64,000 nucleotides of DNA, from positions 1 through 64,000 of the forward strand of contig NZ_FMDN01000011.1 in assembly GCF_900090245.1 (NCBI RefSeq), read 5' to 3'. Each line of letters opens with the position of its first letter. Within the stretch, counting starts at the first letter, position 1. Origin of the DNA: Micromonospora halophytica (GTDB taxonomy: Bacteria > Actinomycetota > Actinomycetes > Mycobacteriales > Micromonosporaceae). The position numbers were made by a program, and so were the translations under genes. Shown here one piece after another: positions 56,693 to 64,000 of the stretch. A model generated the notes under the pieces. That model was not told where the DNA came from. It searched no databases and saw only the letters and a program-made list of their open reading frames with translations.

Positions 56693-56726
56693 GGCCCCGT
56701 GCATCTGCACGAGGGCCGTTTTTATT
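56693..56726 (+). terminator. Attenuator terminator upstream of ilvB
   Basis: A 10-bp stem (56693-56702 with 56707-56717, one bulged A) and ATCT loop, followed by GTTTTTATT. It is the only classic U-tailed terminator of this strength seen inside a 5' leader in the window. Confidence 0.8.
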
Positions 56727-56812
56727 GCCGTCGGACCCTGTCGGGGCGGGTGCCCGCCCCCGTAGCACGTGTCGTTGAGCTCCACCCACTCCAGCCGAAG
56801 GCCTGAACCGCC

Positions 56813-58729
56813 ATGACGAGACCCACGCCAGAGACACTCGCCCACTCCGCCCGCCGGGCGCGCACGGTCGCCGAGTCGACCGGCGACGCCGAGCACGCCC
56901 CCGCGCCGCGACCCGGCGCCGTCCCGGCCGGTGCCGGCCGGGCCGTCCCCGCCGGGACCACCGCGGCCGCGCGGCAGCCGGTGCCGGCCCAGGTCTCCGG
57001 TGCCGGCTCACTCGTGCGGTCCCTGGAAGCCCTCGGTGTCGACGTGGTCTTCGGCATTCCCGGTGGGGCGATCCTGCCGGCCTACGACCCGCTGTACGAC
57101 TCCACCGTCCGGCACATCCTGGTCCGCCACGAGCAGGGCGCCGGTCACGCCGCCACCGGGTACGCGCAGGCGACCGGCCGGGTCGGCGTCTGCATCGCCA
57201 CCTCCGGGCCGGGCGCGACCAACCTGGTCACCCCGATCGCCGACGCGTACATGGACTCGGTCCCGATCGTCGCGATCACCGGTCAGGTGGCTCGCCCGTC
57301 GATCGGCACGGACGCCTTCCAGGAGGCGGACATCCAGGGCATCACCCTGCCGATCACCAAGCACAACTTCCTGGTCCAGAGCGCCGAGGAGATCCCGCAG
57401 GTGCTGGCCGAGGCGTTCCACCTGGCCTCGACCGGGCGGCCCGGGCCGGTGCTGGTCGACATCCCCAAGGACGTCCTCCAGGCGCCGACCACCTTCGCCT
57501 GGCCGCCGACCCTCGACCTGCCCGGGTACCGGCCAACGCTGCACCCGCACGGCAAGCAGATCCGCGAGGCGGCCCGGCTGATGGCCGCCGCCCGCCGTCC
57601 GGTGCTCTACGTCGGCGGCGGCGTGCTCAAGGCCGGCGCGACCGAGGGGCTGCGCAAGCTCGCCGAGCTGACCGGCATCCCGGTGGTGACCACGCTGATG
57701 GCGCTGGGGGCGTTCCCCGACTCGCACCGCCAGCACCTGGGCATGCCCGGCATGCACGGCACCGTCGCCGCGGTCTACGGCCTGCAGAAGTCCGACCTGA
57801 TCGTGGCGCTCGGCGCCCGCTTCGACGACCGGGTGACCGGTCAGCTGGACTCGTTCGCCCCGGACGCCACGGTGGTGCACGCGGACATCGACCCGGCGGA
57901 GATCGGCAAGAACCGGCATGCGGACGTCCCGATCGTCGGCGACGCCCGGCACGTCATCGACGAGCTGATCACCGCGGTCACCAGCGAGCAGAAGGCCGGA
58001 CACCGGACCGATCTCACCGACTGGTGGACGCAGCTGGACGACCTGCGCGAGCGTTACCCGCTGGGGTACGAGGAGCCGTCCGACGGCACGCTCTCCCCGC
58101 AGCACGTGATCAAGCGACTGGGCGAGATCGCCGGCCCGGACGCGATCTACGTGGCGGGTGTCGGCCAGCACCAGATGTGGGCCAGCCAGTTCATCTCGTA
58201 CGAGAAGCCGGGCACCTGGCTCAACTCCGGCGGCCTCGGCACCATGGGGTACGCCGTCCCGGCGGCGATGGGCGCGAAGGTCGGCCGGCCGGACGCGGTG
58301 GTCTGGGCGGTGGACGGCGACGGTTGCTTCCAGATGACCAACCAGGAGCTGGCGACCTGCGCGCTGGAGGGCATCCCGGTCAAGATCGCCGTGATCAACA
58401 ACGGCAACCTCGGCATGGTCCGCCAGTGGCAGACCCTCTTCTACGGCGAGCGTTACTCCAACACCGAGCTGGGCACCCACAAGCACCGCATCCCGGACTT
58501 CGTGAAGCTGGCCGAGGCGCTCGGCTGTGTCGGCCTGCGCTGCGAGAACGCCGAGGACGTGGACCGGACCATCGAGGCCGCGATGGCGATCGACGACGCG
58601 CCGGTCGTGATCGACTTCGTGGTCGGCAAGGACGCGATGGTCTGGCCGATGGTGGCCGCCGGCACCAGCAACGACGAGATCATGTTCGCCCGTGGCGTCC
58701 GCCCGGCATTCGACGAGGACGAGCTGTAG
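56813..58729 (+). CDS. ilvB: Acetolactate synthase large subunit
   Basis: A 638-residue ThDP enzyme making acetolactate/acetohydroxybutyrate. A ~60-residue Ala/Pro-rich N-terminal extension precedes the conserved GAGSLVRSLEALGVDVVFGIPGGAILP. The catalytic Glu107 lies in RHEQGAGHAATGYA. The ThDP motif is around GDGCFQMTNQELATCALEG with Asp503, and GMVRQWQTLFY follows. Regulation is likely by the attenuator 85-220 bases upstream. A tandem-repeat linker ORF starts 2 bases after its TAG and joins it to ilvN. Confidence 0.97.
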   Translation: MTRPTPETLAHSARRARTVAESTGDAEHAPAPRPGAVPAGAGRAVPAGTTAAARQPVPAQVSGAGSLVRSLEALGVDVVFGIPGGAILPAYDPLYDSTVRHILVRHEQGAGHAATGYAQATGRVGVCIATSGPGATNLVTPIADAYMDSVPIVAITGQVARPSIGTDAFQEADIQGITLPITKHNFLVQSAEEIPQVLAEAFHLASTGRPGPVLVDIPKDVLQAPTTFAWPPTLDLPGYRPTLHPHGKQIREAARLMAAARRPVLYVGGGVLKAGATEGLRKLAELTGIPVVTTLMALGAFPDSHRQHLGMPGMHGTVAAVYGLQKSDLIVALGARFDDRVTGQLDSFAPDATVVHADIDPAEIGKNRHADVPIVGDARHVIDELITAVTSEQKAGHRTDLTDWWTQLDDLRERYPLGYEEPSDGTLSPQHVIKRLGEIAGPDAIYVAGVGQHQMWASQFISYEKPGTWLNSGGLGTMGYAVPAAMGAKVGRPDAVVWAVDGDGCFQMTNQELATCALEGIPVKIAVINNGNLGMVRQWQTLFYGERYSNTELGTHKHRIPDFVKLAEALGCVGLRCENAEDVDRTIEAAMAIDDAPVVIDFVVGKDAMVWPMVAAGTSNDEIMFARGVRPAFDEDEL

Positions 58730-58844
58730 TCATGGCCGAACGCACCGAGCGCAGCGAGGGCCATGAGGGCATGACGAGGAAGGCGTCGGTCATGGCCGAA
58801 CGCACCGAGCGCAGCGAGGGCCATGAGGGCATGACGAGGAAGGC
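58729..58844 (+). repeat. Two tandem 60-bp repeat units between ilvB and ilvN
   Basis: Bases 58729-58784 and 58789-58844 are identical over 56 bases, with a period of exactly 60. Each unit has inverted arms CATGGCC and GGCCATG around a GAGCGCAGCGAG core, and ends with a GAGGAAGG ribosome-site-like sequence. The core matches the one in the gatC-gatA gap. Confidence 0.9.
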
Positions 58845-58854
58845 ACTGCGATGA
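58732..58854 (+). CDS. Repeat-derived linker ORF, 40 aa, bridging ilvB and ilvN
   Basis: An ORF made only of the tandem repeat. It reads MAERTERSEGHEGMTRKA twice, separated by S-V, and ends LR. It starts 2 bases after the ilvB stop, and its TGA (58852-58854) overlaps the ilvN ATG (ATGA). Because the period is 60 bases, each added unit keeps the frame. Translation would couple ilvB to ilvN, keeping subunit ratios. A peptide function is doubtful; the ORF may only reflect selection against breaking coupling. Confidence 0.45.
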   Translation: MAERTERSEGHEGMTRKASVMAERTERSEGHEGMTRKALR

Positions 58855-59366
58855 CCATGCACACTCTTTCGGTCCTGGTGGAGAACAAGCCGGGTGTCCT
58901 GGCCCGGGTCTCCGGCCTGTTCTCCCGGCGCGGGTTCAACATCGACAGCCTCGCCGTGGGCGAGACCGAGAACCCGGACGTCTCCCGGATCACGATCGTG
59001 GTCAACGCCGAGTCGTCCCCGCTGGAGCAGGTGACCAAGCAGCTCAACAAGCTGGTCAACGTCCTGAAGATCGTGGAGCTGGACCCGCAGGTCTCGGTGG
59101 CCCGGGAGCTGCTGCTGGTCAAGGTCCGCGCGGACCGCAACGCCCGCGCGCAGGTGCTGGAGACGGTCAACCTGTTCCGCGCCCGGGTGGTCGACGTCGC
59201 CCCGGACACGTTGACCATCGAGGCCACCGGCACCCCCGACAAGCTGGACGCGCTGCTGCGCGACCTGGAGCCGTTCGGCATCAAGGAGATGGTCCAGTCC
59301 GGCACGGTGGCGATCGGGCGCGGCTCGCGCTCCATCACCGCCGGTCCCGCGCTGCGCGCCGCCTGA
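58851..59366 (+). CDS. ilvN: Acetolactate synthase small (regulatory) subunit
   Basis: A 171-residue subunit with an N-terminal ACT domain (HTLSVLVENKPGVLARVSGL, then FSRRGFNIDSLAVGETENP) that binds valine for feedback inhibition. The C-terminal ACT-like domain carries ELLLVKVRADRNARAQVLET and ends in LEPFGIKEMVQSGTVAIGRG. It activates IlvB. GAGGAAGG from the second repeat unit serves as its ribosome site, so the repeat has been recruited into the gene's expression signal. Confidence 0.96.
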   Translation: MTMHTLSVLVENKPGVLARVSGLFSRRGFNIDSLAVGETENPDVSRITIVVNAESSPLEQVTKQLNKLVNVLKIVELDPQVSVARELLLVKVRADRNARAQVLETVNLFRARVVDVAPDTLTIEATGTPDKLDALLRDLEPFGIKEMVQSGTVAIGRGSRSITAGPALRAA

Positions 59367-59445
59367 CCCCGGCGCTGCGCGCCGCCCAACCGCCACCGCA
59401 CAAGTCCACGACGGCCGTTCGGACCGCCGTACGAAAGGGAAGTCA

Positions 59446-60459
<1,014 letters not shown>

Positions 60460-60471
60460 CGTTCCCCGTAC

Positions 60472-60517
60472 GCGGTGACGCGTCCGGCACTCTCCCCGGT
60501 GCCGGACGCGTCACCGC
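60472..60517 (+). terminator. Terminator of ilvBNC
   Basis: A perfect 19-bp stem (60472-60490 with 60499-60517) with an 8-base loop, 12 bases after the ilvC stop. Confidence 0.8.
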
Positions 60518-60717
60518 TGCCGTCCGTTAACACCCCGGACATGTCTGGTTTGTGAGGGCACTCACCCCGCCGACCGGGACCCGCCGGCCGGGGTGCCACC
60601 TACCATCCTTGATAGGTGCGTAGTCGGCACCTGACGGCCATGGCACGGATCAGCGCAGGGGCGCAGCGCGGCGTCCCGACGCCCCGGGCCGACCGCATAC
60701 GACGTCTACGAGGACCG
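60518..60717 (+). promoter_or_regulatory. serA upstream region
   Basis: 200 non-coding bases. TACCAT (60601-60606) is a possible -10. A 6-bp inverted repeat (CACCTA 60597-60602, TAGGTG 60613-60618) overlaps it. The remaining leader of about 105 bases has no obvious regulatory motif. Confidence 0.3.
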
Positions 60718-62316
60718 ATGAATCCTGTCGTACTGATCGCCGAAGAACTCGCTCCCGCCGCCATCGAGGTGCTCGCGCACGACTTCGACGTACGCCACGT
60801 CGACGGCACCGACCGTCCGGCCCTGCTCTCCGCGCTCTCCGAGGCCGACGCGGTTATCGTGCGCAGCGCCACCCAGATCGACGCCGAGGCGATCGCCGCC
60901 GCGCCGCGGCTGAAGGTGGTGGCCCGGGCCGGTGTCGGTCTGGACAACGTCGAGGTGCCGGCCGCGACCGCGCGGGGCGTCATGGTCGTCAACGCCCCCA
61001 CCTCCAACATCGTCTCCGCCGCCGAGCAGGCCGTCGCGCTGCTGCTCGCCGTCGCCCGCAACACCGCCGCCGCCAGCGCGGCGCTGAAGGCGGGGGAGTG
61101 GAAGCGGTCCAAGTACACCGGCGTGGAGCTGCAGGGCAAGACCGTCGGCGTGGTCGGGCTCGGCCGCATCGGCGTGCTCTTCGCGTCTCGTATCGCCGCC
61201 TTCGGCACCCGGCTGATCGCGTACGACCCCTACATCCAGCCGGCCCGGGCCGCTCAGCTCGGCGTCCGCCTGGTGGGCCTGGAGGAGTTGCTGCGCGAGG
61301 CCGACTTCATCTCCATCCACCTGCCGAAGACCCCGGAGACCGTGGGCCTGATCGGTGAGAAGGAGCTGGCGATCGTCAAGCCGGGCGTGCGCATCGTCAA
61401 CGCCGCCCGTGGTGGCCTGGTCGACGAGCAGGCCCTCGCGGACGCGATCGCCGAGGGCCGGGTCGCCGGCGTCGGCGTCGACGTGTACGCCAAGGAGCCC
61501 TGCACCTCCTCGCCGCTGTTCGCCTTCGACAACGTGGTGGCCACCCCGCACCTGGGCGCCTCCACCCACGAGGCGCAGGACAAGGCGGGCCTGGCCGTGG
61601 CGAAGAGCGTCAAGCTGGCGCTGCAGGGCGAGTTCGTCCCGGACGCGGTGAACGTGCAGGCCGGCGGCGTGGTCGCCGAGGACGTCCGCCCGCTGCTGCC
61701 GCTGGCCGAGAAGCTGGGTCGGGCGTTCACCGCGGTGGCCGGCGGGATCGCCTCCAGCGTCACCGTCGAGGTGCGCGGTGAGATCGTCAACCACGAGGTC
61801 TCGGTGCTCAAGCTCGCCGCCACCAAGGGGCTGTTCAGCTCGGTGGTGGAGGAGCAGGTCACCTACGTCAACGCCCCGCACCTGGCCGCCGAGCGTGGCG
61901 TCGAGGTCACCCTCACCACCCAGGCCGAGACGATCGACCACCCGAACCTGGTCACCGTCCGCGGTGCGTTGCCCGACGGCCGTACGGTCAGCGTCTCCGG
62001 CACGGTCACCCCGGCCGGCCCCCGTGACGTGATCAAGCTGACCGAGGTGGACGGCTTCGACGTGGAGATCGGCGCGGAGGGCATCCTGCTCTTCCTGCGC
62101 TACGTCGACCGTCCGGGCGTGGTCGGCACGGTCGGCACCCTGCTCGGCGAGGCCGGCGTCAACATCGCGGCGATGCAGGTGGCGCGTCGGGAGGCCGGTG
62201 GGGAGACGCTGATGACCCTCACCGTCGACCAGGCGCTCGGCGCCGACCTGCTCACCTCGGCCGCCGACTCGATCGGCGCGACCTCGGCGAGCGCGGCGGA
62301 CCTGCGCGACGAGTAG
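60718..62316 (+). CDS. serA: D-3-phosphoglycerate dehydrogenase
   Basis: A 532-residue long-type PGDH, first step of serine synthesis. The NAD domain has GKTVGVVGLGRIGVLFASR and the catalytic block VRIVNAARGGLVDEQALADA with TPHLGASTHEAQDKAG. An ASB (allosteric substrate-binding) domain follows (about 317-450), and then an ACT domain (RYVDRPGVVGTVGTLLGEAG) for serine feedback. The ATG at 60718 fits the family (NPVVLIAEELAPAA) with GAGG upstream; the frame is open earlier but not homologous. Confidence 0.96.
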   Translation: MNPVVLIAEELAPAAIEVLAHDFDVRHVDGTDRPALLSALSEADAVIVRSATQIDAEAIAAAPRLKVVARAGVGLDNVEVPAATARGVMVVNAPTSNIVSAAEQAVALLLAVARNTAAASAALKAGEWKRSKYTGVELQGKTVGVVGLGRIGVLFASRIAAFGTRLIAYDPYIQPARAAQLGVRLVGLEELLREADFISIHLPKTPETVGLIGEKELAIVKPGVRIVNAARGGLVDEQALADAIAEGRVAGVGVDVYAKEPCTSSPLFAFDNVVATPHLGASTHEAQDKAGLAVAKSVKLALQGEFVPDAVNVQAGGVVAEDVRPLLPLAEKLGRAFTAVAGGIASSVTVEVRGEIVNHEVSVLKLAATKGLFSSVVEEQVTYVNAPHLAAERGVEVTLTTQAETIDHPNLVTVRGALPDGRTVSVSGTVTPAGPRDVIKLTEVDGFDVEIGAEGILLFLRYVDRPGVVGTVGTLLGEAGVNIAAMQVARREAGGETLMTLTVDQALGADLLTSAADSIGATSASAADLRDE

Positions 62317-62334
62317 CCCGCGCACGACGCATCG

Positions 62335-62361
62335 GGGGCCCGGCCGTCTCGGCCGGGCCCC
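62335..62361 (+). terminator. Terminator of serA
   Basis: A perfect 12-bp GC stem (62335-62346 with 62350-62361) with a 3-base loop, 18 bases after the stop. Confidence 0.75.
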
Positions 62362-62416
62362 TCGTCGTGGCCGCCCGGATCGAGCCGGGGGCCACGCCTC
62401 GTCGCGCCCGTGGGGG

Positions 62417-62773
62417 TCAGCGCGCGACGCGGGACGGCGGTGGGTACACCGAGCCGTCCTGGGCGTCGAAGAGCATCAGGTCGTGCTCGCCCGCCAGCCG
62501 CTCGATGTCGAGCAGGACCTGGTCCTCGCAGGTCGGCACGAGGTTGAGCTCCACATGGTCGGCGGCCGCGTGCAGCGGCGCGACCTCCCACGGGGTGCCC
62601 GGCCCGACGGGCCGGTCGGGATAGGTGGCGGTGATGGCCCGGTAGAAGGCGACCACCCGGGGGTCGGGGTGCCGGTCGCCGTGGCGTCCCTCGCGGCACC
62701 GCCGCACCGCGGCGTGGACGTCCTCGGGCGTGGCCCCGTCCGGCAGGGCCCACACGCTGAGATCGAAACTCAC
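62417..62773 (-). CDS. Hypothetical protein with immunity-protein-like sequence
   Basis: A 118-residue soluble protein beginning SFDLSVWALPDGATPEDVHA, followed by a central VVAFYRAITATYPDRPVG, PWEVAPLHAAADHVELNL and a final LMLFDAQDGSVY. This pattern resembles small actinobacterial proteins listed as possible polymorphic-toxin immunity proteins, but no toxin is adjacent. The GTG start has no ribosome site; CACGCT lies 7 bases upstream, so it may be leaderless. Assignment is tentative. Confidence 0.6.
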   Translation of the reverse strand: MSFDLSVWALPDGATPEDVHAAVRRCREGRHGDRHPDPRVVAFYRAITATYPDRPVGPGTPWEVAPLHAAADHVELNLVPTCEDQVLLDIERLAGEHDLMLFDAQDGSVYPPPSRVAR

Positions 62774-63034
62774 GGCGGACAGCGTGCCATCCGCCGTTCA
62801 CATTCCCGCAACTGACCCGCCGACCAGCGACACGATCGTGACATGGTGTCTGGTCAGGACGGTCCGTTGTGGAGACCGGAGACCCTTGCGTCGAGCTGCG
62901 TCGATTCGCTAGCGTACCGGTGCGGTCACCGGCTGAGTTGGGGCGTTCGGCCCGTCTTCGGGTGACGAGGTCAGGCGTCCGACCGACCGGTCCGCACCCC
63001 TCGATTGCGCGAGCCACGCGCACTCGTCGCTGAC

Positions 63035-63070
63035 CGGCCCCCACGGTCGTTGCCGAGACCGTGGGGGCCG
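63035..63070. terminator. Hairpin, 14-bp stem
   Basis: 63035-63048 pairs perfectly with 63057-63070 around an 8-base loop. It lies 71 bases beyond the ApbE stop on its transcript. Confidence 0.6.
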
Positions 63071-63095
63071 ATCGCGGGCCCGCCGACCGCGCCAC

Positions 63096-63118
63096 CGGAG
63101 TGGACCCCCTCCACTCCG
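63096..63118. terminator. Hairpin, 9-bp stem, nearest to the ApbE stop
   Basis: 63096-63104 pairs with 63110-63118 around a five-C loop, 23 bases past the stop of the leftward gene. Confidence 0.5.
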
Positions 63119-63140
63119 TCGGTCGACGCGCCCCGGCGCC

Positions 63141-63956
63141 TCAGCGGCGCCGGTGGGCGAAGAGAGCCTGATAACCCGATCCGTTGCGGAACCATGCCAG
63201 CCCGGTCGGGCCGGCGGCGTAGAGCGCGGTGGCGTACGCGTCGGCGACCGCGAGGTCGGGACCGACGACGGTTGCCGCGACGAGCTGGTCGGCCGGGTCG
63301 CCGGTGTGCGGGTCGACCACGTGCCCCCGGCGGCCGGACACCCCCGAGGTGCCCACCGCCCCGGCCGTCATCTCCAGCACCAGCGGCGCGCGGCGGCCGT
63401 CGGTCGGGTGGTGCACGGCCACCCGCCACGGCCCGCCGTGCGCGGCGTGCCCGCGTACGGTCAGGTCCGCGCCGGAGAGCACCGCGTAGTCGGTGATGCC
63501 GGCGGCGCGCAGCCGGGCGGCCGCGCGCTCCACCGCCCAGCCGTTGAGCAGGCCGCCCGGGTCGAAGCCGCCGGGCACCGCCCAGGCGTCGAACCAGCCG
63601 TCGGTCGCCGCGCGCATGGCCGCGCAGCGGTCCACCAGGTCGGCCAGCGGCGGGTACGACTCGGGGCTGATCTCGCCCCGGCGCAGCCGGGAGACCAGGC
63701 TGTCCGGGCGGGTCGGGCCGTAGGTGAGGTCGATGGCCCGCAGTTCGGCGACGGCGTCGCGCAGCGCGTCGCCGACCGTCCGGCGGCCCACGTGTCCGGG
63801 GGCGTTGAGCAGCAGCGAGTATTCGGCCGTGCTGGTGCGCACGCGGTGTTGGACGGCGATCCGGTCGCCGGTGGCGTCGCCGCCGGAGTCGACGCGGTGG
63901 TTGCGGGTGCCGAGGCGCAGGTCCGGCCGGCGCAGTGTGAAGGCGGCCTGGTCCAC
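63141..63956 (-). CDS. FAD:protein FMN transferase (ApbE family), 5' end uncertain
   Basis: 271 residues from the GTG at 63956, but the frame stays open to the window edge (preceding residues ...DEQPRTRW), so the gene may start outside. ApbE motifs: GGFDPGGLLNGWAVERAAAR, YAVLSGADLTVRG, the metal/FAD-binding MTAGAVGTSGVSGRRGHVVD and LAVADAYATALYAAG. It attaches FMN to Thr/Ser of target flavoproteins. The N-terminal region is shorter than in secreted ApbE and has no visible signal peptide here. No target (Nqr/Rnf or FMN-bind domain protein) is in view; it may be just beyond the edge. Confidence 0.82.
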   Translation of the reverse strand: MDQAAFTLRRPDLRLGTRNHRVDSGGDATGDRIAVQHRVRTSTAEYSLLLNAPGHVGRRTVGDALRDAVAELRAIDLTYGPTRPDSLVSRLRRGEISPESYPPLADLVDRCAAMRAATDGWFDAWAVPGGFDPGGLLNGWAVERAAARLRAAGITDYAVLSGADLTVRGHAAHGGPWRVAVHHPTDGRRAPLVLEMTAGAVGTSGVSGRRGHVVDPHTGDPADQLVAATVVGPDLAVADAYATALYAAGPTGLAWFRNGSGYQALFAHRRR

Positions 63957-64000
63957 CCACCGGGTGCGCGGCTGCTCGTCGAGCCCCGCCGCCCCACGCT

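Larger units (their letters stand above)
62774..63140. other. Intergenic region, 367 bp, with two strong hairpins
   Basis: No supported ORF. The first 250 bases (62774-63030) contain CTAGCG and other possible promoter pieces but nothing definite. Two perfect hairpins sit at the right end (63035-63070 and 63096-63118), downstream of the leftward ApbE gene, and are probably its terminators. Confidence 0.5.

Noticed and set aside
56594..56812. T-box or other riboswitch upstream of ilvB
   Set aside because: No T-box consensus (no AGGGTGG-like box) is present; a leader peptide followed by a terminator explains the region better.
58729..58854. CRISPR array or VNTR of a surface protein
   Set aside because: Only two units, no variable spacers, and placed exactly between coupled ilvB and ilvN; treated as an intergenic repeat element.

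Overview
This window is very GC-rich, densely coded DNA from a high-GC actinomycete. Third codon positions are nearly all G or C, GTG starts are frequent, and several genes start directly behind a -10 box (leaderless style). Gene order and protein sequences (ligA, a GGDEF/EAL protein, gatCAB; ilvD; ilvBNC-serA; mnmA beside a cysteine desulfurase) look like a chromosomal core region of Micromonospora or a close relative in Micromonosporaceae. That placement is inference from gene content, not from a database search. I see no tRNA, rRNA, CRISPR array, prophage or biosynthetic cluster. The only mobile element is the tail of an IS5-type transposase cut by the left edge.

Layout. 1-8.8 kb: transposase remnant, SnoaL-like protein, DUF6232 protein, enoyl-CoA hydratase, a lone acetolactate-synthase-like ThDP enzyme, a DrrAB-type ABC exporter, small membrane proteins (PLDc_N, two DUF202), a GNAT enzyme and small unknowns. 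8.8-13.4 kb: etfBA and a P-type cation ATPase. 13.5-16.6 kb: an ECF sigma/anti-sigma pair (SigK/RskA type) divergent from a secreted DUF4397 protein and its overlapping sortase. 16.6-24.6 kb: cysteine desulfurase, mnmA, a MetE-C-like protein, a VOC protein, an ADP-ribosylglycohydrolase, a membrane-anchored PemK-like protein and ligA. 24.8-30.7 kb: a membrane GGDEF-EAL protein and gatCAB. 30.8-39.9 kb: a lone E1-type pyruvate dehydrogenase homologue, membrane phosphoesterase, PQQ-type sugar dehydrogenase lipoprotein, GAF-PP2C phosphatase, 2-hydroxyacid dehydrogenase and a PH-like membrane protein. 40.1-42.7 kb: a PAS-GGDEF-EAL protein with degenerate catalytic motifs. 42.7-49.9 kb: a LacI regulator divergent from a beta-mannoside uptake and hydrolysis operon. 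50.1-52.1 kb: ArsR-SulP pair. 52.2-62.3 kb: ilvD, a third GGDEF-EAL protein, then ilvB-ilvN-ilvC and serA. 62.4-64 kb: a small unknown protein and an ApbE-type flavin transferase.

How genes work together. ilvD, ilvB, ilvN and ilvC supply branched-chain amino acid synthesis. The ilvB leader has a promoter, an 11-residue leaderless leader peptide (Ile, Leu, Val, Leu), a hairpin and a strong U-tailed terminator, so transcription attenuation is likely. gatC/gatA and ilvB/ilvN are each separated by a GAGCG-AGCG repeat element that keeps an open reading frame through the gap. These in-frame repeat linkers are the most unusual structure here. The mannosidase operon carries LacI-type palindromes near its promoter. 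The sigma factor and DUF4397-sortase promoters share a GCATCC -35 box in opposite orientations. I found no clearly novel defence or conflict system. The best leads are the repeat linkers, the ilv attenuator, the DUF4397-sortase unit, a 16-bp inverted repeat at 33.3 kb and the contrast among three c-di-GMP proteins.
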